From positions 112,168 through 176,167 of the forward strand of contig JAHQIW010004447.1 in the NCBI GenBank assembly GCA_019055375.1: a stretch of DNA of 64,000 bases. Direction: 5' to 3'. Below, one piece after another: positions 37,901 to 49,900 of the stretch (the stretch's first letter is position 1; the number at the start of each line of letters is the position of its first letter). The translations under genes and the position numbers were made by a program. Below the pieces are notes generated by a model. That model saw nothing but the letters and a program-made list of their open reading frames with translations, did not search any database and had not been told where the DNA came from. The stretch comes from Parelaphostrongylus tenuis (taxonomy: Eukaryota > Nematoda > Chromadorea > Rhabditida > Metastrongylidae).

Positions 37901-40900
37901 TAATAGTCGTTGTGGTTTTCCTGCTGTTATCTTTTTGTTTTCATTACAATATGCTCGAATCACTGACACACTAAATCACACCATATCTCACATAGTTAAC
38001 ACCGATAACATAACAAATGGTACTTAATGAGATATAAACTATGCTCGCTTGTGTTACGGTATTATTACATGAGATGAAGTGTAATTTGGTTAGTTAGTAA
38101 TTAAAGTATATTGTGGTGAAAAAGATTACAGCGAGAAAAACTGCAGTGAATTGTTTTGGTAAGATATTGAGCTAACAACCTTCTTCCTAATGGACGGGTG
38201 CCGAGTGGAAGAGAGAAGTGAGACAGACAGGGATTGCCACGCTGAGGTCAGAAATGTAAAGAGGGGGGAAGGGGTGGGTGGAGCCGTTTCCATGCTAGCA
38301 GTGAGAGCCTTTTCCAGGTGGACACGTCCAGTTTGGGTCCGCGGAAGTCAGCTGGCTAATACATGTAATTCATTGAGTAGTGTTGCTTTAGGGCGCAATA
38401 GTTCGTGGTTTTGACACCAGGGAAGCAGTGAAAGAGCAAATACAATCGTTGGGTGGTGAATTTCTTACTGTTCCCGTCAGAGAAGACGGCGAGGGAGCCG
38501 GAGGCTATGCCAAAGAGATGAGCAAGGAGTTCCTTGAAGTAAATATTTCAACTAGAAATCTAAAAATTTGTGAACAACTATCAAAGTAGTTCAGGCCGAG
38601 ATGGCTCTTTTCGCGAGGCAGTGCAGGGATGTGGACATTATCATTTCTACAGCACTCATTCCAGGAAAGCCTGCACCTCGATTGTTCACTGAGGTTCGAA
38701 AATTCAACTGCATATCTCAATTTTAATAAGAAAAAGACACTGTTACATTTTTTTTGACCACATAATCGGTCGTACATATCGTTCTTTTTGCTTTCAACTG
38801 TTTATCCTACGGCGCAGAACTTTCTTCTCTAAGTTCAATAGTTCTCAGCGACAAAATTGCTGTGAAGGATTTTGTTCGTGGGATCCGAATCTCGAATATG
38901 ATATCTCGATGTGCTTTAGCTTTTATCCAGAAAACTACTTGCACAGGAAAAAAAAGGAAATTTATCTTGTAATATCTGGGATCTTGATCTAGTTTTATAT
39001 ATAAATGTTCAGTCTTCACTGCACAGGACATGATTCGTTCGATGCGTACTGGTAGTGTGGTAGTTGATTTGGCCGCAGAAGCGGGTGGAAATATTGAGAC
39101 TACAAAGTTGGGAGAGTGCTACACGAAACATGGCGTCGTTCACATAGGATATGCTGATCTGCCGTCCAGGTCCGGTTAGCGACTTTCACTTGAAAATATC
39201 TGAAAGAAGCGTGGACTCATGACTTGAGAAATTCTTTCCAATTTCCTTAGTTTCTTCGCATCTCACAGATTTATCTTTTCCGGAAATAGTTCTCAATTGA
39301 TATGCAATGATTTGCATCTTCTAAAATAACATATCGGTATCCATACTGAAATTTTTATAGAACCAAATGCGCCTCTAACAAGCATCCTGCTTGGATTGAG
39401 GCGCATTGTTTCAGGGTTTCTTCTTGCTTCTCATGTGTGTTATTCTAACCTTTTATCTTCATGGATCAGGTTGAGACAATACAAATACGTTTTTAAGGCT
39501 GCCCACTCAAGCTAGCACTCTGTACGCGAATAACATTTCGAAGTTAGTAATGTATATGACTGATAAGGACGCATTTAAAATCAACTTGGCTGATGAGGTG
39601 AGTGTATTAAAACATGTTATTATTACATTATTGCTTCAAATACTTAGCACATCAGTAGTGGTGTATGTTAATCTTGGGTTCTTTTCCGTTGGACGGCACA
39701 GGATGAAGAAACGACCTCGTTCGCTGGACAAGAACCTTTCGAAACAGTGTTAGTGATCATCAGGAAGCTTAAGTCTCTGGCTAGTGCGATACTTGGCCGT
39801 TTTTCTTAAAGGCCTGTCTTTAACGTTGTAGAATTCAAAATAAAACTTCGTTCTACATCGGCCGCGTATTTTTTCTTTCACTTCGCTGGTAGCACGAAAA
39901 AAGCATGTACGTGTAGGAAATCTCCTAGTATCAGAGTCACGTTTCATCCGGAGTTTCTTGCGAAGCGGCGAAAGAATTCTCAAATGAATAACATAAGTCG
40001 CACTTAACTTGTGAGCCACTTCAGTGTTATCGATCGATCGCCGTGTTGATACCATCCACGAGCAAGTTCTCCCTCCCTTCCTCCCTTCCTCCCTTCTTAG
40101 CCCGTAGGCTAGCCGAAAAACAATTCCCCGCGTATGAAATCGATCCAATTTTCCCTGCTTCTCTGCAGGAAATGGTCTTTCCAAAAATCAAGCACAGCGT
40201 TGGAATCATCGAAACTTACGCTATCGAATGGTTATTCACAATTTGAATTAGGAATCCTGTCCTGCGAGAATTATGCGTGTGTGTAACACAAATTTTATCC
40301 TTTGCTGACGCGTTATAAAAAGGTCTTTACAAAAAAACGGCCACGTAGCGCACTAGCCAGAGATTTGAGCTTCCGATTGAATTCTAAAAGTACAATGGGA
40401 AATCTTTGTCCAGGAGTGGTTGTTCTCCCATCCCATACGATCCACCGGAAAAAGTACTTGATTTCGATATATAATTTGCCGGAAATGCTAGTTTTTTCAA
40501 GCGTCAATGAGCATGTCTCATACTTTTTTATTAGTTGAAGTAAAAATCTACAAAAACTACGTATTTCTGCCTACGTCTACGAACGTACTTGCAAATTTCA
40601 TTTAGTTACAGTGAATCTGTGATTTTGTAAAGTCTGTGAACCTTTTTTATCATTGAGGCTCATGTTCACAGTAGAAAAGCTCTCGAATGAGAATTGTTAT
40701 GTTTAAATAATTTGATATCCTCAGATGTGTTCTTGAGAGTTGTGGCTGTCTCTTTTGTGCTAAATATTTCAGGAATTTAATTTTCATCAGCATTTGAATT
40801 CTAAGTAAGATTGGAACGAAAATGTATTCGTGTACCTTGAAGGTGTTAATGGAGAATCTCTTAAGCCTCTCTTATTCTGAGACTGCGAAGTGTTCTCAGA

Positions 40901-43900
40901 TTTCTAAGGTTTTTACCGCTTGTTCGCAGTGATATGATGTTACGGATATTCTTAAGAGAATTGAGTGGTATGCAAAATTTCGACCTTAAGCGGGAGTTGA
41001 ACCAGCGTTAGCCATACATACGGTGACTGTCAGCTCAACAGGGTTTAAAGAAGAATATTGTTTACCTCATCAAACTTGTTAATGGATTAATGGTTGGTGG
41101 CTTGTAGCTCTGATAGAAAGGCATTGAAGAATGAGTGGTGAGTCAGCGATGTAGTGGTAGCACGCATCCACGGTGTGGACCAAATGCGGGTTCAACTCCC
41201 ATGTGAGGTCGAATTTTTGCTTACCACACAATTTTCTCAGAAATATCTGAAACTGCGAAGCGTCTTGGTCAATAAAAAATTATGGTGTCGAAAGGCATCA
41301 TCGCAATAAATATGTGAACTAAAAAACAAAGAACGTTGAACTCTTAACAGGTCGTTCGTAGTGCTACTGTACTACATCATGGGGAACTGCTATGGCCACC
41401 TCCAGTTATAGCTGAACCATCGCCCACGAAAAGTGTGAAGGTATTTCTAGAGTTTGATATATTCGTCACTAAGTAATCAGGCCATGATTCGTTAGTTTTT
41501 ATGAGTAAAGAGACCATAATGCGATATTCTGTGGTTATAAGGGGGCAAATGAAAAACCGACCTCATTCGCTAAGCAGTAACTCTTCATGGGAGTGTTAGT
41601 AATCATTCAGAAGCTGAGATTTTGGGCTGCAGACACACCGCCGGATTTCGAAAAAGCCTTTTTTTGGCGTTGTTGCAAGAACAGATTACTTGCGTTACAG
41701 ACGCGCATATTTATCGCCGGACAAAGCATTTTCTTTGGATTATAAGTGACCATTTGATAGCTTAATACTTGGCGATTCCAACGGTGTGCTTATATACTGA
41801 AAGGACCGTTACTGTACAGCGCAGTAGGTGAAATAAGTTGATTTCGCATGTGTGGCAGAGTGGGTCTTTGCAAATTCACGTGCCGCTGACGCGATGTCGT
41901 AAGACCATTTTAAGATCGGTCGATCATCGCCTCAGCACACGTGATCGCCTTACCAGCGGCACATGACTTGGCCAAGGACCCTCCTAGTCGCACATGGGAA
42001 TTCAACTTATTTCACCCACTGCGTTGGAAAGAAATGGTTTTTTCTGGATATAAACACAGCTTTGGAATCCCAAGTATTGCGCTATCGAATGATTACTAAT
42101 AGGTCAAAGTAAGAGCTTTATCCGGCAAGAAATATGCGCGTCTGAGGCCAGTTTTATTTGGATTTCACAGCGTATAAAAGGACATTATGAAAGACCAGCC
42201 ATCTGGCGCTGTAGCCAGAAATCCAAGCTTTTGAGTGATCACTAGCACTCCAATGAAAATTTCCTGTCCAGCGAATGAGGTCGGTTTTCCACCTGTCCTC
42301 CTATCACCTGTATCACTTGTCGTCCCGTTGATCGTCGAGTGGCTCGAGCGTGTACCAACAACTCTTCCATTTTTCCCCATCGCGTGCAAGAGTAGCCCAG
42401 TGGGTCTTTCTCGCACTTGGGATTCGCTGCTTCTTCTATACCCATACAAAATATCCATAATGCTTTTGAAAGTTTCATATGGATGGACATCTAAACGGGC
42501 TGTTTTCAGTAGTTAATTAGTGGGTTGAATCTGTTTTACTTGTCAGCGGAAAAGCATGTGCTTTCGTGTGTTTTAACTTGTAATTTGACTTATAATTGAA
42601 TTATAGGTGGGATTTCTTATTCACTATACGATCTGTAAATATTCATTTGTTTAAGAAAGTCAAAGATGTCGCAGTGACAAGTTTATTTCTATGAACAGCC
42701 TTAATCTTGTATACGACTGCTCCAGTAAATCACATTCAGCTCTAATGAGCTTCGTTTTCAGAAAGATGATACTAGTAAAACTGCCCTTGTTTCTACTGAA
42801 ATTTCTCCATTTGTGAGGACCGTCCGTAAAACGAGTGCCATTGCAGCAGGTTGCGAATTTGATAGACAATATTAACTCTAGCTTCATGAATTAATACTTC
42901 CGAGTTCAGGTCTAGGAACTCTTTCACTTTTTGGTGTGTTATCGCCCAATGTGGACTTCGCTGCTATGACGACTACATTTGCATTGGCGGGTATAGCCGG
43001 TATGTTGTATTCATGATGACTAGAATATTGATTGTTATTTAGAGTAGGAAAAAGTTCCACAGGTTCTTGTTCATTATAAGGCGGCAAATGAAAAACTGAT
43101 CTCATTTGCTGAATAACGATCTCTTATAGGAGTGTTAGTAACTATTCGAAAGCTTAGATTTCTGGCTAGAGCCGTACGAGGCCGTTTTCCAAAACACCCT
43201 TCTATAATGCTGTAAAATCCAAATTAAAACTATCAGACGCGCATATATCTCGCCTGACGGAGCTCTTTTCTGAACTATTACTAATCATTCGATACCCTAA
43301 TCGGATTTGACCCCAGCGTTGTGCTTATATCCTAAAAAGACCGCTTCTCTGAAACGCAGCAGGTAAAATAAGTTGGATACCCATCTGTAATTAATGGCCT
43401 CTTTGCCAATTCACGTGCAACTTTCTGAGGCAGCCATGTTCGATAACGCGATGACCATCACTTTTTCAGGCATATGAACGCGTTTAGAAGTCTTGCGTAA
43501 GCAGTTCACGTGGTCAGCTCACGCTCACGCACACGCACGTGAATTGGCCAAAGTGGCCCTTGGTCGCAAATGGGAATTCAACTTATTTTACCTGCTGCGT
43601 TTCAGGGAAACGGTCTTGTCAGGATATTGGCACAACGTTGGAATCATTCTAATTTAGCTCTCGAATGATCACTGATAAGAGTCAAAGAAAGAGCCTTGTC
43701 CGGCGAGAAAACTGCGTTAGTTTCGTGTGGAGTTAACAGCGTTATAAGAGGGTGTTTTGAAAAAACCGGCGACGTGGTGCTGTAGCCCGAAATCTCAGCT
43801 TTCGACTGATTACTAACACTCCTATGAAAAGTTCCTGTCCAGTGAATGAGATCGGTTTTCTATTTGTCGCCTCATAATGGATAAGTGTCGGGAAGTTTCT

Positions 43901-46900
43901 CAAAAAAAATATGGCATTCGTGTATTGTGCATGAAATAGTTTCCTTGCTCATGAGGTCACATCCAGTTGTTACAGTTGTCTCGCTACATTATTCGCTTAT
44001 ATTATGAAACAAGTTTAATTGCCATGAGAATTTTTTTTTGTGAAATAAAACCACTGCAATTTACCGACTATTGCCCAGAAGATACAGATCTTATGAACTA
44101 AGGTGAACTGTTAGAAGCTCTGTTGATAGTCGTATCACGTGTGGCTTAAGTGGATATCTTCATTTGTCCTCTGGTGGATCTGAGTTGTCCCTTGGATTTT
44201 GAGCTTTCTCAGAGCGCAAAGAACGTCATGTTTCCTCTCTAGGATCTTTGTATCTTCAATAATATCTGTTTCCATGACGTGATCTTGACATCTGATGGAC
44301 ATCTGTGCTAAATTGTTTCTCACGGTGCGTATTAAAAGGCATAATGTATTCATCAACTCACTTAATGTTCACACACAACTTTGGATTATCCTGAAATTTG
44401 TCTTGATGTGGAGTATCTCTAATACCTTCCGATAGCGTGTTGGGCATACTACTACTCTCGTCCTCTTGGAGCTTCTCCTTGTCGCACTGTTGTTTCCAGA
44501 ACGTACGAGTGAAAAGATTAGTTGATAATTGTGGAGTTGAGAAAAAGATACAATTCCGTTTACTTTCAAAATGTTTATGAGCTCTCTAAGCGACTCATCT
44601 CGTCCTTCTCAGTTCGAATGCGAAATGGTTCATCAAGTTAAATCCTCGAAGTAGGTACGCTAAATTGATGCATGAAGAGATATTCGTTTTTTGAGAACGA
44701 AAAAGGCATTAGAAACGGAATCTTCTCCCACAAGCATTGATTCTGAACGGCTGACGTATGGTTCATTGCTGCGCAAACGTTATCGAATCAAACAGCATCA
44801 ATTCCACCAGACTAACTCTCGATATTATAAGAGGTGTATCGTCCCAATGCGAGGATAATGCAAATGTCGGCTATCGACTTTTACTCTCATGTTATTCCAT
44901 TATCTGCCGTATCGTTCCAACTATAAATAAAAAGGATAAAGCTCTTGGCGTTAATCAATCCCTGAGGGATGCGCCATGCATTCGACTTCAATTTTTTGAT
45001 TTCGTGTGAGGTGATTGAATGCACATCTGGCCTTTACAATGACTCGCGGTGGCCTCCCGCTGAACCGAGCCAGTGCTGCTTATCCTCCCAAACAAGTCTG
45101 AAACCTGCCTGGTACCAATTTACCGACCCTGGAGGGATGGATGGCTTGGTGAGCCATGAGCGCGAGATCGAACCAGTGACCTCGTGTGCGACGCAGGGCA
45201 CCTCTAACCACTGCGCCACATACGCTCATCGTTCCATCTCTAGCAATGATCTCTTCAATGTTGTCTTCTCAATAGTCAGTTTAGAACTGATCAAATCTCT
45301 AGTTACATCCTGGGGTTGTTGAATTTTACTCTTTTCTTCTCTTGTGTGAAGAAAGCTGCATGAAAGAGGAGGTGGTTTGTTTTTGTGAGAGAGTTTTCTC
45401 AACACAGTTCTTGGCTGTGTACAAATTTGCGTTTAGTTTTTGTAGACTACTTTGTTATGGGACTCGCCACACTGAGTCAATCAAATGTTCAACGTTCAGA
45501 GATGAGTGTATGGTACCACGGCTCATGATCTTCATCACTTCTACAAGTTCAGACCGCTGTACTCTTGGTTTATTTCAGCCCACTTCTTGAGCTGTGTCGT
45601 GAACTTTTGTTGATATTCTTTTGGAATCAGTTTTCGTACTGACATCGCCATTTTGATAGTCTTGTACAAGGTGTGTACTTCTTGTTGACCTCCAAATCCA
45701 TGTAGAATCTTTGACTTTGTTTTCATCACAGCTTGTTGACGCATGGGCGGCGATTGGAAAAGGCGTTTTTGTTTTACAACTGTCAAAAACATTTTCGAAG
45801 GTACCGGCCAAACTCTTGTTGACAGGAATACCAACTCTTACTTACTATCTCACATTTTGAGGAGTGGTTTTTTGATCACCTGGACAGAATCCGATGAACG
45901 ACTTGTCTCGACTGATGCAGCATCGTATCTAGTCTTGATCGTTTGCAACTTCAAGTATGCGGTGGAGTTTCTGGACGTTGATTTGAGGCATTTGATAAAA
46001 CTGAGGTGCAGAATACCATCCACATGTACGAAAACACATCCTGGCGTACTTGAATGAGTATATTGTACAAGGGGGTTAATCAAAGAAGCCAACTCTAATC
46101 CACATGGAGCTTTAGAGTGAGTACAAGTTCCATTTCCCAGGGTAAAACTCTTTGTGCAGTACATGTAACAGTGACGTTAGGCTTTGTGACTGTCAAGGCA
46201 AGAATTCCTCTGTTAGGGAGTGCAGTGGTCTTTCGCCCCACCAGGATGGTGGTTTTGTGGAGCTCACAAGTATCTTCTTTGCAAATACACCTAAGAGAGC
46301 TTGTATTGAGAGTAAAATTTCAACCTCAGACGGGAGTTAAACCCGTGTTTCACTCATATGGGTGCGCGCTACCACTACACCACAGAAGCACCGTTTCGCC
46401 GCCACTCATTTTTCTATCTCTTTGACATAGATACCAATAAGCATACCTGTTATAGGTCGGCGGCTGATAGCTATGGTAAAGATACAGAAAACTGAGTGGT
46501 GACGAAGCGGTACCTCTGTAGTGAAGTGGTAGCACGCGCTCCCGGTGGGTGTGAAACGCGGGTGTGACTACCGGCTGAGGTCGAATCTTTGCTCACCACT
46601 CAATTCTCTCAAGTGTATTTGGAACATTATAACACTGTGAAAAACAGTGGAAACAATAGGAATTTTGAATATCTTCTTTGCTTTTGTTTCTTATGATGCT
46701 GTATTCCGAACCTTGAAGTGGGATTTCTTTGCGAAGAGGCAATGATGTATCACCCAGTGTTTACTGCTAAAGCACTGGAGTTTGGGGAAAAAAAACTCAA
46801 AGGGACCTTTTCAGTGGGGCCAAACGTTTGAGAAAGATCATATTTTTTGCTGATTCAAGAGCGAATTCACTGTCTCTTCTCTCAAAAGTTCTAAGGTTCT

Positions 46901-49900
46901 GAGATGAATCTATTCTCCGACAAGTGTCGGCGCTTATTGAAAACGAATATGGGAAATTTTTAGGATATCATACGGTGTGGGGTGTGGTGCCGGCGCTTCA
47001 TTCGCCTTTAATGTCAGTTACAAACGCGATTTCGGGAACCACAGTCGCCGGAGCATTGTGTCTCATGGGAGGTACATAGGTTGTTTTCACTTTGATTTAT
47101 CTACAATTCATATACCTTTCGTTTCGAGTATTTTCTTGAAACCATGCTTAACTATCAATATGCCTCATGATGATTTTTTGAGCCACGCATGTGGTCTGTC
47201 ATAGGGCAGCTTATAAAGCCTGATACACGCGTTTCAACCTTGACAGTTTCATCAAACGGGCGGTACGCTTCGCCTTTTGCAAATCTTCTGGGGCTGCTTC
47301 AGTCCCACATACTGATAGTAGGCGAGACGAACATTCAACAGCGTTCACTAAGTGAAATTATTATTGAGTGGGAAGTGTTGTAAACTCGATTACTCTTGGC
47401 TGGTGTCTTTCAACACATCATTTCTTTCGTTTCGAGTGTTTGCTTGAGGCCACTCTCAATTTTCAATATGCCTGATGATGATTTTTTACTTAATGGATCA
47501 TGTAAAATGTTTGTCGTTGCCTACTCTTAGTATGGGGTTGGGTTCCCGCGAGAGAACTGGCAAAAGACGAAAGGTACTGCCCGACTGACGAGATTGTCAA
47601 AGTCGAAATACGTGTATCGGGCTCTATAAGTTGTCCTACAACAGACCAAATGCATGGCTCAAAAATGATTCTCAGGCATATTCTATAAGTTGTTGCACAT
47701 TGCAGTTAGATTAGCGTTTGTGACTTACTTGATTTTCAGGTGGCATGCTGCCATCTAGTTCTTCCCAAACACTTGCGTTAGCCGCTGCTTTCATCTCCTC
47801 AATCAATATTGGTGGAGGATTTGTGATTACGAAACGAATGCTCGATATGTTCAGAAGAAAAGGTTTTCATTCTATTGTTAACTTTTAGATTCTCATCCAG
47901 CTCAATACAAAGCAAGTTAGCATCTTTACTGCTATATCTTGAATTTTGATAAAAATTATCTTTTCCATTAGTTGACATACTAGAAGGTAGATAAAGTATG
48001 TAAAAAAAATTCCGAAAGATATGTTTCTGAATATCAAACAGAAATCCTTTCATTCAAACGCTTTTATCGGTGATATGATGTCATAGTCCTAATGTAGAAT
48101 GATCTGCAAAACATCTGCGTAAGTGGGGACTTGAACCAGCACTTCCCTAATTCGACGGGCGCGTGTTCTATGTCTTGCACCACTGCCGCCTATTTTGCCA
48201 TCACTCTCTTTACGCTACAACGCATCTATTTGTCATGTCGATATCGACTTCGCATTCCAAAACCGTTGACGGTTTGTTGCTGATAGCGTGAGTCATGACG
48301 TAAAGTTTTGACTGTATATGGTTGTGCGCCTAACGTGTTTCATTGTTTTCAGATTCCTTGTTCGTACAAAAAACACCTATTGAGTTTTTCATTTCAGACA
48401 GACGTCTGAATATTTTATTCGCCGAACTGTTTTGCGTTGGCCTGATTTTTTATTTGGATGAGTAAAGGGATTTGAATGGCATGTGAAGGATGTTGATGAT
48501 CATACTGTATTGCTTTGATCATTGATGTAAAATGATGTGCAAAACTTTCGAGTCAGGCAGGACGCAATCCCGCATCTCACTATATTCGGGAGCGGGTGCT
48601 ATAACCCGTTGCACTACTGAACCCCTTGTTCACCACTCTTTCTAAGCTGCTACGCATCTATCTGTTAGCAACCAACCGTTAACGGCTTGGTCTAAGTAGT
48701 CGCTATTGACATTGAACCCAGGCATGCTAAGAAGTATTGGGTATTAGATGATCAAATAGAATTTTTTTTTCATTCAGTCGCTTCCAGGTGTGGTATGATT
48801 AGATAGATGCGTTGTAGCCTAGAAAGAGTGGTGAGCAAAACGGGGGTCAGTAGCGCAGTGAGTTAGAACACGCGTTTCCGGATAGAATGAGATGCGAGTT
48901 CGAGTCCCGCTCGATGCAAAAGCTTTGCACATCACTCTACATCAATGGGCATATCTGTAACATCATACCAGCGCCACAAGCGGTTAAGTAAAGAGAAATT
49001 CTGTGTTGCTTTAGTTCATCAAAATTACATTATTTTTCAGATGATCCACCGGAGTACAACTATTTATACGCTGTTCCAGCTGCGTTGTTCTTAGGAGGTT
49101 ATTACTATGGCTTGCAAGTGGTGAGTTACGCCCAAGAATGAACTTTGTCAAATTTAGTAGGCTGTGTAAAGAGTTCGCACCATCTTAGTTTGTTTTAATA
49201 TGATTTTTGGAATTAAATATATTGTTATCGTTCAATCGCTCATTTTCGTACGAACATTTTGGTGAACAACTTGCCTGCATTTGCTTAAGATGGAGCAGTT
49301 TTGAGAACAAGTTTGCTTGCTACTCGTGCACGAATAGCGCGTAGGGGAAAATGCTAATGAAGCGGCGCGCAAGACTAAGGAGCTTGGAGAGATGATATGG
49401 TTGCGAAAGGTACGGCAACGAAGTGGTTTGCAAAGTTCAAAGCTGGAGAGAACAGTCTGGAGGATCGGTCGTACTAGGGTCGTCCACAGGAAGCTACATT
49501 AATCTCACGTTCCGCTTCACTAGCATTTTCCCCTACGCGCTGTTCGTGCATGAGTATCAAGCGAATTTGTTCCCACGTAGCTCCATCTTGAAACAAGTAT
49601 AGGAAAGTTGTATATCAAAAGGGTCGCAAGAAAATCGCAGTTGAATAATGCCAAAATCATGCAATTTCATTGCAGAAGCCATATTAATAAACCAAAACGG
49701 CACGAACTTTTTACATAAGCTATTAACATATTGTAGTCTTCGAATGTGCTTACCAATGTTGTAGAATGCACCATCGGCACATTCGATTGCATATCTTGGT
49801 TCATCATTGTGCTGTGTTGGTGCACTGGCTGGTCTTTCGAGTCAGAAAACGGCACGTGTTGGAAATGCTCTTGGTGTGTTACTTCCAGCATTTAATTTCG

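Noticed and set aside
39750..40184. 144-codon minus-strand open frame
   Set aside because: It lies wholly inside foldback copy A3 and reads through a CT simple repeat, so it is a by-product of the repeat.
45541..46164. Two adjacent minus-strand frames (97 and 104 codons), considered as retrotransposon gag
   Set aside because: No zinc knuckle, protease or reverse-transcriptase motif follows, and the frames are interrupted.
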